64,000 nucleotides of DNA from Pseudomonas sp. BN102 (GTDB taxonomy: Bacteria > Pseudomonadota > Gammaproteobacteria > Pseudomonadales > Pseudomonadaceae). Under the pieces are notes generated by a model, which saw nothing but the letters and a program-made list of their open reading frames with translations, ran no database searches and had not been told where the DNA came from. How positions within the stretch are numbered: position 1 is the stretch's first letter; each line of letters begins with the position of its first letter. Location: contig NZ_SSON01000077.1 in NCBI RefSeq assembly GCF_029871245.1, forward strand, positions 62,001 to 126,000, in the 5' to 3' direction. Positions 42,727-52,454 of this stretch are shown here, one piece after another. The position numbers and the translations under genes were made by a program.

Positions 42727-44016
42727 ATGAACACCAATTTCCTCAAGACCTACTACGAAGCCACGGTCGAGCAGCCGTCCTGCCCGACGCAGTCCGGCCG
42801 CACCGACACCCGCGTGTGCATCCTCGGCGGCGGCCTTGCCGGTCTTTCCACGGCCCTCGGCCTGGCCGAACGCGGCGTCACCGACGTGGTGGTGCTGGAG
42901 TCCCACCGTGTAGGCCACGGCGCCTCAGGGCGTAACGGCGGCTTCGTCTTCGGCGGCTACAGCCTGGGCAATGCCGACCTGCTCGCCAGCCTGGGCGCCC
43001 AGGAAGCACGCCGCCTATACCAGTTGACCCTTGATGCGGTGGGCCTGATCCGTCAGCGCGTCCAGCAGTACGGCATCGACTGCGACCTGGTGGACAAGGG
43101 CGTGATCCTCGCCAACTGGTTCAACGATCCAGCCCGGCTGGAGACCCCGCGCCAGTTGATGAAGGAGGCCTACGGGGTGGACTGGGAATACGTCCCGCCA
43201 GGCCAGCTCAAGGAGCAATTGAAGTCCGACCGCTATTTCGGCGGCCTGCTGGAGCGCAACGCCTTCCACTTCCACCCGCTCAAGTACGTCTGCGGCGTGG
43301 CACGCACCGTTGCCGGTCTCGGCGTGAAGATTTTCGAAAACTCCCCTGCGCTGGCCATCGAGAAGCGCCAAGGCAAGTACGTGGTGCGGACCGAAGGCGG
43401 TGAAGTGCATGCCGATCACGTGGTGTTCTCCGGCGGAGGCTACGCCCGCGGCCTGTACCGCCCGGTGGAGCGGGCTGTGCTGCCCATCGCCACTTATGTG
43501 GTGGCCACCGAGCCTTTGGGTGATCGCCTGAAGGACGCCATCAACTGCGAATCGGCGGTCTACGACACGCGCTTCGCCTTCGACTACTACCGGCCGCTGC
43601 AGGACAGCCGGATTCTCTGGGGCGGCCGGATCTCCATCCTCGACCGCGGCCCGGAAGCCATCGCCGGCTTGCTCAAGGCGGATCTCGTCTCCGTTTATCC
43701 CCAACTGGAAGACGTGGAAATCCAGTACTCCTGGGGCGGGCTGATGAGCTACGGCCGCCACCAGATGGCGCAGATCGGCCAGGACGATGACGGCATCTGG
43801 CACGCCGTCGGCTTCGGCGGCCACGGCATGGCGCCGACGACGGTGGCAGGCGAAGTCCTGGCAGACGCCATCGCCAAGGCCGTCCCGATCCCCGCCGGCT
43901 TCCGCAAATTCGGCCTGACCCGCACCTTCGGCCTCGCCGGAATGCTTGCCGCGCAGATGACCTACACCGCCTTCCAGGCTCGCGATGCCTTTGATGCGCG
44001 GCGGTTGAACCGGTAG
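42727..44016 (+). CDS. amaA: FAD-dependent oxidoreductase, probable L-pipecolate oxidase
   Basis: A 429-residue DAO-type flavoenzyme. The FAD-binding motif CILGGGLAGLSTALGLAERG is at about 31-50, and GHGASGRNGGFVFGGY (about 65-80) plus GFGGHGMAPTTVAGE (about 370) are typical of the amine-oxidase DAO group. Length and the neighbourhood of hglS match the P. putida lysine locus, where AmaA oxidises L-pipecolate to piperideine-6-carboxylate. The ATG at 42727 is chosen over an upstream frame. The partner amaB dehydrogenase is not in the window. A glycine- or other amine-oxidase role remains possible. Confidence 0.78.
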   Translation: MNTNFLKTYYEATVEQPSCPTQSGRTDTRVCILGGGLAGLSTALGLAERGVTDVVVLESHRVGHGASGRNGGFVFGGYSLGNADLLASLGAQEARRLYQLTLDAVGLIRQRVQQYGIDCDLVDKGVILANWFNDPARLETPRQLMKEAYGVDWEYVPPGQLKEQLKSDRYFGGLLERNAFHFHPLKYVCGVARTVAGLGVKIFENSPALAIEKRQGKYVVRTEGGEVHADHVVFSGGGYARGLYRPVERAVLPIATYVVATEPLGDRLKDAINCESAVYDTRFAFDYYRPLQDSRILWGGRISILDRGPEAIAGLLKADLVSVYPQLEDVEIQYSWGGLMSYGRHQMAQIGQDDDGIWHAVGFGGHGMAPTTVAGEVLADAIAKAVPIPAGFRKFGLTRTFGLAGMLAAQMTYTAFQARDAFDARRLNR

Positions 44017-44033
44017 CAGCGTGCACCGCCCTT

Positions 44034-44105
44034 GATGGGTTTCGCTTCGCTCTAGCGGAGCGAAACCCATCGAAAGAAAAAAGCCCGGCTTATGCCGGGC
44101 CTTTT
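44034..44105. terminator. Inverted repeat and bidirectional terminator
   Basis: GATGGGTTTCGCT/AGCGAAACCCATC hairpin (44034-44071) followed by AAGCCCGGC-TTAT-GCCGGGC with A- and T-runs on both sides (44075-44105), between the converging amaA-like and bauC genes. Confidence 0.85.
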
Positions 44106-44120
44106 CATTCAATGCATCAC

Positions 44121-45617
44121 TCAGCCGTTGCTCGGGAAGGCAAACTGCGCCGCCTCGTGGCTGGCGCGCTGCGGCCAGCGCTGGGTGATGGCCTTGCGGC
44201 GGGTATAGAAGCGCACGCCGTCCGGGCCGTAGGCGTGCAGGTCGCCGAACAGCGAGCGCTTCCAGCCGCCGAAGCTGTGGTAGGCCACCGGTACCGGCAG
44301 CGGCACGTTGACGCCGACCATGCCCACTTCGATCTCGTCGCAGAACAGGCGGGCGGCTTCGCCGTCGCGGGTGAAGATGCAGGTGCCGTTGCCGTATTCG
44401 TGGTCGTTGATCAGCTGCATGGCGTCTTCCAGGCTGTTGACGCGGACGATGCAGAGCACCGGGCCGAAGATCTCTTCCTGGTAGATGCGCATGTCGGCGG
44501 TGACGCGGTCGAACAGGGTGCCGCCGACGAAATAACCGTCTTCATGACCGGCGACGCGGTAGCCGCGGCCGTCCACCACCAGTTCGGCACCGGCTGCGAC
44601 GCCGTCGTCGATGTAGCCGACCACCTTATCGCGGGCGGCGGCGGTGACCAGCGGGCCCATGTCCAGGCCGCAGTTGGTGCCGGCGCCGATCTTCAGGCCC
44701 TTGATCTGCGGGACGATCTTCTCTACCAGCGCATCGGCGATCTGGTCGCCCACGCACACGGCCACGGAGATGGCCATGCAGCGCTCGCCGCAGGAACCGT
44801 AGGCGGCGCCCATCAGCGCACTGACGGCGTTGTCCAGGTCGGCGTCGGGCATCAGCACGGCGTGGTTCTTCGCGCCGCCCAGGGCCTGCACGCGCTTGCC
44901 GCGCTTGGTGCCTTCGGCATAGATGTACTCGGCGATCGGGGTCGAGCCGACGAAGCTGATGGCTTTGACGTCCGGCGCTTCGATCAGCGCGTCCACGGCT
45001 TCCTTGTCGCCGTGCACCACGTTCAGCACGCCCTTGGGCAGGCCGGCCTGGTGCAGCAGCTCGGCGATCAGCAGGGTGGAGCTCGGGTCGCGCTCGGACG
45101 GCTTGAGGATGAAGCAGTTGCCGCAGGCGATGGCCAGCGGGTACATCCACAGCGGCACCATGGCCGGGAAGTTGAACGGGGTGATGCCGGCGACCACGCC
45201 CAGCGGCTGGAAGTCGCTCCAGGCGTCGATGTTCGGGCCGACGTTGCGGCTGTATTCGCCCTTGAGGATTTCCGGGGCGGCGCAGGCGTACTCGACGTTC
45301 TCGATACCGCGCTTGAGTTCACCGGCGGCGTCTTCCAGGGTCTTGCCGTGCTCTTCGCTGATCAGCTTGGCGATGACGGCTTCGTTCTGCTCCAGCAGTT
45401 GCTTGAAGCGGAACAGCACCTGGGCGCGCTTGGCCGGCGGGGTGTTGCGCCAGGCCGGGAAGGCGGCCTTGGCGGCGTCGATGGCCTGCTGCACGGTGGC
45501 GCGGCTGGCCAGGCCCAGCTGGTGGATGGCTTCGCCGGTGGACGGGTTGAACACGGCGGCGGTACGGCCTTGGTCAGCGATGCGTTCGCCGTTGATCAGG
45601 TGCGGGATGAGGCTCAT
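44121..45617 (-). CDS. bauC: CoA-acylating malonate/methylmalonate-semialdehyde dehydrogenase
   Basis: A 498-residue aldehyde dehydrogenase of the MmsA branch. Cys280 (GSCGERCMA) is the nucleophile, and the usual catalytic glutamate position reads GGAKNHAVL, the mark of the CoA-acylating group. By context it turns malonate semialdehyde (3-oxopropanoate) from BauA into acetyl-CoA. The order bauA-bauB-bauC with divergent bauR matches the P. aeruginosa beta-alanine locus. A 179-bp gap with intergenic repeats separates it from bauB. mmsA would be the alternative name if valine catabolism were the role. Confidence 0.9.
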   Translation of the reverse strand: MSLIPHLINGERIADQGRTAAVFNPSTGEAIHQLGLASRATVQQAIDAAKAAFPAWRNTPPAKRAQVLFRFKQLLEQNEAVIAKLISEEHGKTLEDAAGELKRGIENVEYACAAPEILKGEYSRNVGPNIDAWSDFQPLGVVAGITPFNFPAMVPLWMYPLAIACGNCFILKPSERDPSSTLLIAELLHQAGLPKGVLNVVHGDKEAVDALIEAPDVKAISFVGSTPIAEYIYAEGTKRGKRVQALGGAKNHAVLMPDADLDNAVSALMGAAYGSCGERCMAISVAVCVGDQIADALVEKIVPQIKGLKIGAGTNCGLDMGPLVTAAARDKVVGYIDDGVAAGAELVVDGRGYRVAGHEDGYFVGGTLFDRVTADMRIYQEEIFGPVLCIVRVNSLEDAMQLINDHEYGNGTCIFTRDGEAARLFCDEIEVGMVGVNVPLPVPVAYHSFGGWKRSLFGDLHAYGPDGVRFYTRRKAITQRWPQRASHEAAQFAFPSNG

Positions 45618-45796
45618 GGGTGGGGTCTCTTGTAGGGCTTTTGTCTGGTTGTCCCGGGGAAGAGAGTTGACTCTCCCCCCGGCCCCGCTCCGCGCCCCGG
45701 CCTGAACGCGTAGCGTTCAGGCGCTCATGGGCGCAGGAAGCGGTGCTTCCAAAAACGCGCCCCTTCACCCCAAAAGGGAGAGGGGGCCGCTGTCTA

Positions 45797-46084
45797 TTAC
45801 TTGATCTCTGTTTCGACGAAGACCACTTCGTGGTCGCTGGCGTTGATCACGTTGTGCTCGACGCCCGCCTTGCGGAAGTAGCTCTGCCCGGCCACCAGGG
45901 GGGCGTGTTTGTCGCCCTCCGGGGTTTCCAGCAGCAGGGTGCCGTTGGTCATCGGCACTACCACATAGTCATAGCCGTGGCGGTGACAACCGGTTTCGGC
46001 ACCGGGGGCAAAGCGCCACTCGGTGACGATCACCTCGTCGTTGTCCACCTGCACGGTGGGCACCGCCTGGGGGCGTTGGCTCAT
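45797..46084 (-). CDS. bauB: Small cupin of the beta-alanine locus
   Basis: A 95-residue cupin: motif GAETGCHRHGYDYVVVPMTNG (short form CHRHGYDYVV, about 30-40) and HAPLVAGQSYFRKAGVEHNV (about 60-80), with three candidate metal-binding histidines. Its ATG shares one base with the bauA stop (TGATG), so it is translationally coupled. Position between bauA and bauC matches P. aeruginosa bauB. Its biochemical role in beta-alanine use is not established. Confidence 0.88.
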   Translation of the reverse strand: MSQRPQAVPTVQVDNDEVIVTEWRFAPGAETGCHRHGYDYVVVPMTNGTLLLETPEGDKHAPLVAGQSYFRKAGVEHNVINASDHEVVFVETEIK

Positions 46085-47430
46085 CAGTTCACGCCCTGCA
46101 GGGCCTGGCCGACGGCGTCGAACAGGCGGTCGAGTTCTTCCGGCTTGGCGTTGAAGGTCGGGCCGAACTGCAGGGTGTCGCCACCGAAGCGCACGTAGAA
46201 GCCAGCCTTCCACAAGGCCATACCGGCCTCGAACGGACGGACGATGGCATCGCCGTCACGCGGGGCCAGTTGCAGGGCACCGGCCAGGCCGCAGTTGCGG
46301 ATGTCGACGATGTGCTTGGCACCCTTCAGGCCGTGGATGGCCTTCTCGAAGTGCGGCGCCAGTTCAGCGGATTGCTGCACCAGGTTTTCCTGCTCCAGCA
46401 GGTCCAGGGCGGCGAGGCCCGCGGCACAGGCGACCGGGTGCGCGGAGTAGGTGTAGCCGTGGGTGAACTCAACAGCGTATTCGGGCGTCGCCTGGTTCAT
46501 GAAGGTCTGGTAGATCTCGCGGCTGGCGATCACCGCGCCCATGGGGATGGCTCCGTTGGTGATCTGCTTGGCCACGTTCATCAGGTCCGGGGTCACGCCG
46601 AAGTATTCGGCGCCGGTCATCTTGCCCATGCGGCCGAAGGCGGTGATCACTTCGTCGAAGATCAGCAGGATGTTGTTGGCATCGCAGATTTCGCGCAGGC
46701 GCTGCAAGTAACCCACCGGCGGTACCAGCACGCCGGCGGAGCCGGACATGGGCTCGACGATCACGGCGGCGATGTTCGACGCGTCATGCAGCTCGATCAG
46801 CTTGAGCAGCTCGTTGGCCAGCTCGACGCCACCGGTTTCCGCGGCGCCCTTGGTAAAGGCCAGGCCCGGCTGCAGGGTGTGCGGCAGGTGGTCGACGTCC
46901 ATCAGTTGGCCGAACATCTTGCGGTTGCCGCCGATGCCGCCCAGGGCGGTGCCGGCGACGTTCACGCCGTGATAGCCACGGGCGCGGCCGATCAGCTTGG
47001 TCTTGGCCGGCTGGCCTTTCAGGCGCCAGTAAGCGCGGGCCATCTTGATGGCGGTGTCGGCGCACTCGGAGCCGGAGCCGGTGAAGAACACGTGGTTCAG
47101 TTCACCAGGCGTCAGGTTGGCGATCTTCTCGGCCAGCTGGAACGACAGCGGGTGGCCGTACTGGAAACCGGGGGAGTAGTCGAGGGTACCGAGCTGCTTG
47201 GCCACGGCTTCCTGGATTTCCTTGCGCGAGTGACCGGCGCCGCAGGTCCACAGACCGGAGAGGCTGTCATAGATGCGACGACCCTGGTCGTCGATCAGCC
47301 AGCTGCCTTCGGCGGCGACGATCAGGCGCGGGTCGCGCTGGAAGTTGCGGTTAGCGGAGAAAGGCATCCAGTGGGCGTCCAGCTTGAGCTGGCTGGCGAG
47401 GGGAAGCTGGGCGGTCTGCGGCATGTTCAT
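46084..47430 (-). CDS. bauA: Beta-alanine:pyruvate transaminase
   Basis: A 448-residue class III PLP aminotransferase that moves the amino group of beta-alanine to pyruvate. Lys288 (NVAKQITNG) is the Schiff-base lysine at the number known for Pseudomonas omega-transaminases, with FDEVITAFGR (258-267) and the PLP-binding GSGSECAD (118-125). First gene of bauABC, divergent from bauR with 120 bp between. Confidence 0.95.
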   Translation of the reverse strand: MNMPQTAQLPLASQLKLDAHWMPFSANRNFQRDPRLIVAAEGSWLIDDQGRRIYDSLSGLWTCGAGHSRKEIQEAVAKQLGTLDYSPGFQYGHPLSFQLAEKIANLTPGELNHVFFTGSGSECADTAIKMARAYWRLKGQPAKTKLIGRARGYHGVNVAGTALGGIGGNRKMFGQLMDVDHLPHTLQPGLAFTKGAAETGGVELANELLKLIELHDASNIAAVIVEPMSGSAGVLVPPVGYLQRLREICDANNILLIFDEVITAFGRMGKMTGAEYFGVTPDLMNVAKQITNGAIPMGAVIASREIYQTFMNQATPEYAVEFTHGYTYSAHPVACAAGLAALDLLEQENLVQQSAELAPHFEKAIHGLKGAKHIVDIRNCGLAGALQLAPRDGDAIVRPFEAGMALWKAGFYVRFGGDTLQFGPTFNAKPEELDRLFDAVGQALQGVN

Positions 47431-47550
47431 GAGTGGCCTCGAAAGTGTCTTGTTCTGAGGAACGACGCGCTACTTGCTGCCGACATTGCCACGGGCATAA
47501 AGTCACGAAAATCCAACTTTTCAAATCTTTAGATCAGGGATCACTAAACC
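47431..47550. promoter_or_regulatory. Divergent bauA/bauR promoter region
   Basis: 120 bp, AT-rich near bauR. A short dyad ATCT-TT-AGAT at 47525-47534 is a candidate LysR contact, since LysR-type regulators usually bind dyads with a T-N11-A core in such divergent regions. Confidence 0.5.
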
Positions 47551-48471
47551 ATGAGCAGCCGCCGCCCCGACCCCTTGGCGCAGGTCAGCGATTTCGATAT
47601 CCGCCTGCTGCGCATCTTCCGCAGCGTGGTGGAGTGCGGCGGTTTCTCCGCCGCCGAGAGCGTGCTGGGCATCGGCCGCTCGGCCATCAGCCAGCAGATG
47701 AGCGACCTGGAGCAACGCCTGGGCCTGCGCCTGTGCCAGCGCGGCCGAGCCGGCTTCGCCCTGACTGAGGAAGGCCGCGAGGTTTACCAGTCGTCCATGC
47801 AGCTGCTGGCGGCGCTGGAGAGCTTCCGCACCGAAGTCAACGGCCTGCACCAACACCTGCGCGGCGAGCTGAACATCGGCCTCACCGACAACCTGGTGAC
47901 CCTGCCCCATATGCGCATCACCCACGCGTTGTCGCGCCTGAAGGAACGCGGGCCGGACGTGGTGATCAACATCCGCATGACGCCACCGAGCGAAGTGGAG
48001 CAAGGGGTACTCGACGGACGCGTACACGTTGGCGTGGTGCCGCACACCGTGGCGCTCTCCGGGCTGGAGTACCAACCGCTGTACAGCGAGCGCTCGCTGC
48101 TCTACTGCGCCGTGGGTCACCCGCTGTTCTACGCCGACGACACCCAGCTCAGCGACGAGCGCCTGAACCAGCAGGACGCCATCGCCCCCACCTTCCGCCT
48201 GCCGGCGGACATCCAGGCGCAGTACCAGGTACTCAATTGCAGCGCCAGCGCCTCGGACCGCGAGGGCATGGCCTTCCTCATCCTCACCGGGCGCTACATC
48301 GGCTACCTGCCGGACCACTACGCCAGCTTCTGGGTGCAGCAGGGACGGCTGCGGGCGCTGAAGCCGGCCAGCCGCTTCTACGACCTGTCCCTGGCCTCGG
48401 TGACCCGAAAGGGGCGCCGGCCGCACCTGGTGCTGGAAAGCTTCCTGGAGGCGCTGGCTGCCACGGGTTGA
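47551..48471 (+). CDS. bauR: LysR-family regulator of the beta-alanine operon
   Basis: A 306-residue LysR-type activator. The N-terminal winged helix-turn-helix (about 10-70; FSAAESVLGIGRSAISQQMS) precedes a periplasmic-binding-like effector domain. Its place, divergent from bauABC, matches P. aeruginosa bauR, which activates the operon in response to beta-alanine or related compounds. Confidence 0.9.
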   Translation: MSSRRPDPLAQVSDFDIRLLRIFRSVVECGGFSAAESVLGIGRSAISQQMSDLEQRLGLRLCQRGRAGFALTEEGREVYQSSMQLLAALESFRTEVNGLHQHLRGELNIGLTDNLVTLPHMRITHALSRLKERGPDVVINIRMTPPSEVEQGVLDGRVHVGVVPHTVALSGLEYQPLYSERSLLYCAVGHPLFYADDTQLSDERLNQQDAIAPTFRLPADIQAQYQVLNCSASASDREGMAFLILTGRYIGYLPDHYASFWVQQGRLRALKPASRFYDLSLASVTRKGRRPHLVLESFLEALAATG

Positions 48472-48482
48472 GCGGCTGCTTC

Positions 48483-48567
48483 CGTAGGGTGGATATCGCT
48501 TTTCATATCCACCAGCGGAGCCCATCCCAGCGCCGATGGTGGATTGATGAAGCGCGATCCACCCTAA
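48483..48567. repeat. Intergenic inverted repeat, GTAGGGTGGAT type
   Basis: CGTAGGGTGGATATCGC at the left and GCGATCCACCCTAAG at the right; second copy of the element at 37331-37418. Confidence 0.78.
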
Positions 48568-48684
48568 GACTCGCTCCTGCAAAAAGCTGACCGGCACATC
48601 GGGTTTTCTCGCTTCTCGGCTTGTAACGACGCAGGCAGTGGGGTATCAGTGCTGTCGCCAACTCCTACAAGAATCAGGAAACCT

Positions 48685-49350
48685 ATGACCTCACTGGTGC
48701 CCGCCCACAGCCCGAACCCTGCCTCGAAACCCGCCGGCCGCATTCGTCAGAAGAACGAAGAGCTGATCCTCGCCGCCGCCGAGGAAGAGTTCGCGCGCCA
48801 TGGTTTCAAGGGCACCAGCATGAACACCATCGCCCTGCGCGCCGGGCTGCCCAAGGCGAACCTGCACTACTACTTCAGCAACAAGCTAGGGCTGTACATC
48901 GCGGTGCTGAGCAACCACCTGGAACTCTGGGACAGCACCTTCAATACCCTCACCGCCGAAGACGATCCAGCCGAGGCCCTGGCCCGCTACATCCGCGCCA
49001 AGATGGAATTCTCCCGCCGCCACCCGCTGGCCTCGAAGATCTTCGCCATGGAGATCATCAGCGGCGGCGGTTGCCTGGAAACCCATTTCGATCAGGACTA
49101 CCGCAGCTGGTTCAAGGGCCGCGCCGGGGTATTCGAAGCCTGGATCGCCGCCGGCAAGATGGACCCGGTTGATCCGGTGAACCTGATCTTCCTGCTCTGG
49201 GGCAGCACCCAGCACTACGCCGACTTCAACACCCAGATCTGCCGCGTCACCGGGCGCAAGCGCCTGACCCGGGACGACTTCGAAGCGGCCACCCAGAACC
49301 TCATCCAGATCATCCTCAAGGGCTGCGGCCTCAACCCACCGGTCGCCTGA
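48685..49350 (+). CDS. TetR-family regulator, RutR-like
   Basis: A 221-residue TetR-type repressor. The DNA-binding helix-turn-helix (about 28-72; GTSMNTIALRAGLPKANLHYYF) is followed by a C-terminal domain with WGSTQHYADF (about 185-195), close to the IWASTQHYADF of E. coli RutR, which senses uracil/thymine. Since bauABC next door consumes beta-alanine, an end product of reductive uracil degradation, a pyrimidine link is attractive but inferred. CAGGAAACCT precedes the ATG at 48685. Its stop overlaps the yigZ start (TGATG). Confidence 0.85.
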   Translation: MTSLVPAHSPNPASKPAGRIRQKNEELILAAAEEEFARHGFKGTSMNTIALRAGLPKANLHYYFSNKLGLYIAVLSNHLELWDSTFNTLTAEDDPAEALARYIRAKMEFSRRHPLASKIFAMEIISGGGCLETHFDQDYRSWFKGRAGVFEAWIAAGKMDPVDPVNLIFLLWGSTQHYADFNTQICRVTGRKRLTRDDFEAATQNLIQIILKGCGLNPPVA

Positions 49351-49934
49351 TGCCCTTCACGCTGTCCACTCCCGCCGAGTACCGCGAGGAGATCAAGAAA
49401 AGCCGCTTCATCGCCCACGCCGCGCCCGTTGCCAGCGCGGCGGAGGCGCAGGCCTTCATCGCCCGCCTGTCCGAACCCGGCGCCTCGCACAACTGCTGGG
49501 CCTGGAAACTGGGCAACCAGTACCGCTTCAGCGACGACGGCGAACCCGGCGGCACCGCCGGCCGGCCGATACTTGCCGCCATCGAGGGCCAGGCCTTTGA
49601 CCAGGTGGCAGTGCTGGTCATCCGCTATTACGGCGGCATCCAGCTCGGCACCGGCGGCCTGGCCCGTGCCTACGGCGGCAGCGCCGCCAAGTGCCTGCAA
49701 GGCGGCGCGCGGGTGGAACTGGTCGCCCGCAGCCGCGTCAGCTGCCACCCCGGCTTCGCCGAACTGCCCCTGCTCAAGGCCCGCCTGGGCGAGTTCGAGG
49801 CCCTGCTGGAGAGCGAGCGCTTCGATGCCGAAGGCGCAGAGCTGGTGCTGGCCCTGCCCGAGGCTCAGATCGCCGGGCTGGAACGGTTGCTGCGGGATAT
49901 CAGCCGTGGACGGCAGGGGCTGAAGAGGTTGTAG
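49350..49934 (+). CDS. yigZ: YigZ/IMPACT-family protein
   Basis: A 194-residue UPF0029 protein with the N-terminal Impact domain (about 15-125; KKSRFIAH, SDDGEPGGTAGRPIL and IRYYGGIQLGTGGLARAYG) and a DUF1949-like C-domain. The bacterial family function is not settled; eukaryotic IMPACT regulates translation through GCN1. It starts inside the stop of the RutR-like regulator. Confidence 0.93.
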   Translation: MPFTLSTPAEYREEIKKSRFIAHAAPVASAAEAQAFIARLSEPGASHNCWAWKLGNQYRFSDDGEPGGTAGRPILAAIEGQAFDQVAVLVIRYYGGIQLGTGGLARAYGGSAAKCLQGGARVELVARSRVSCHPGFAELPLLKARLGEFEALLESERFDAEGAELVLALPEAQIAGLERLLRDISRGRQGLKRL

Positions 49935-51413
<1,479 letters not shown>

Positions 51414-51438
51414 GGAAGAGCCCTCTGGGGCTAAATCT

Positions 51439-51466
51439 GTAGGAGCGAATGAATTCGCTCCTACAA
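51439..51466. repeat. REP element
   Basis: Perfect palindrome TGTAGGAGCGAATG... with arms TGTAGGAGCGAAT and ATTCGCTCCTACA. Confidence 0.82.
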
Positions 51467-51503
51467 GTTGAATCCCGCGTCGCTGTCCCGGATATCGCCG
51501 CCT

Positions 51504-52163
51504 TTATCCAACCCGGCGAAACGTTGCGGCCGGCGCCATCCAGCGCAGGATGCCGCCCAGCAGCACGCCATAGAGCGGCACGAAGAGCAGCAGGCTGACA
51601 GCCAGTTTCACGCCGTAGTCCACCGTGGCGATTTCCACCCAGTGCTCGGCCATGAAGGGGTTGTCGCTGCGCCAGAAGGCCACGGAGAAGAAGGCGAAGG
51701 TGTCCAGCAGATTGCCGGCGATGGTCGAGGCCACCGGGGCTACCCACCACTGGCGCAGTTGCCGCAGGCGGTCGAACACCTGGATGTCGAGCACCTGGCC
51801 GAGCACGTAGGCGAGGAAACTGGCCAGCGAGATGCGCGCGACGAACAGGTTGAACTCGCCCAGGGCTTTGATGCCCTGGAACGCGGCGTCCTGGAACAAC
51901 ACCGAGACCACGTAGGAAGCCGCCAGCGCCGGCAGCATGACTCGCGCGATGACCCGACGCGCCGCGGCCTTGCCCATCAGGCGCACAGTCAGGTCAGTGG
52001 CCAGGAAGATGAACGGAAAGCTGAAGGCGCCCCAGGTGGTCTGCCAGCCGAACAGGGTCATGGGCAACTGCACCAGGTAGTTGCTGGCGATGATGATGAG
52101 GATGTGGAAGGCGATCAGGCCGGCCAGCGCCGGGCGCCAGACAGAGGGAATTGCAGCGGGCAT
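51504..52163 (-). CDS. yhhQ: YhhQ-type queuosine precursor transporter (VUT family)
   Basis: A 219-residue inner-membrane protein with six predicted helices. The segments FIFLATDLTVRLMGK, FQDAAFQGIKALGEFN and NLLDTFAFFSVAFW match YhhQ, which imports 7-cyano/7-aminomethyl-7-deazaguanine. The ATG at 52163 with AAGGA about 10 nt upstream is preferred over 52175. I saw no clear preQ1 riboswitch in the leader. Confidence 0.9.
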   Translation of the reverse strand: MPAAIPSVWRPALAGLIAFHILIIIASNYLVQLPMTLFGWQTTWGAFSFPFIFLATDLTVRLMGKAAARRVIARVMLPALAASYVVSVLFQDAAFQGIKALGEFNLFVARISLASFLAYVLGQVLDIQVFDRLRQLRQWWVAPVASTIAGNLLDTFAFFSVAFWRSDNPFMAEHWVEIATVDYGVKLAVSLLLFVPLYGVLLGGILRWMAPAATFRRVG

Positions 52164-52319
52164 GGTGGTTCGCATCCTTTTTGCCGATGGGGTGAGGGAA
52201 CCCATGTCGCAGCCCCAAAGCCGACGACGGCGCGCATTCTAACTTGACCCGAACGTCAGGAAAAGACGCTTCATCTGGTGCCGGACACCCGCAGTGGACT
52301 GCCGTAGGCTGGTGGGCAC

Positions 52320-52454
52320 TTGTAGGAGCGAATTCATTCGCAAAGGGCGGCGCAGCCGCCCCGTAGGTTGGCGCCAAGCGAAGCGCGGCCCAACGTCTGT
52401 GCCACCCCGGAACGACGAATCGTTGGGCTTCGCTTCGCTCAGCCCAACCTACGA
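52320..52454. repeat. REP element followed by GTAGGTTGG inverted repeat
   Basis: TGTAGGAGCGAATTCATTCG at 52321-52340, then an inverted element from CGTAGGTTGGCGC (52362) to AGCCCAACCTACG (52441-52453). The last codons of the MFS gene lie in the right arm. Confidence 0.78.

Noticed and set aside
52164-52300. preQ1 riboswitch upstream of yhhQ
   Set aside because: No recognisable preQ1 aptamer pattern could be found by eye; a covariance-model search would be needed to decide.
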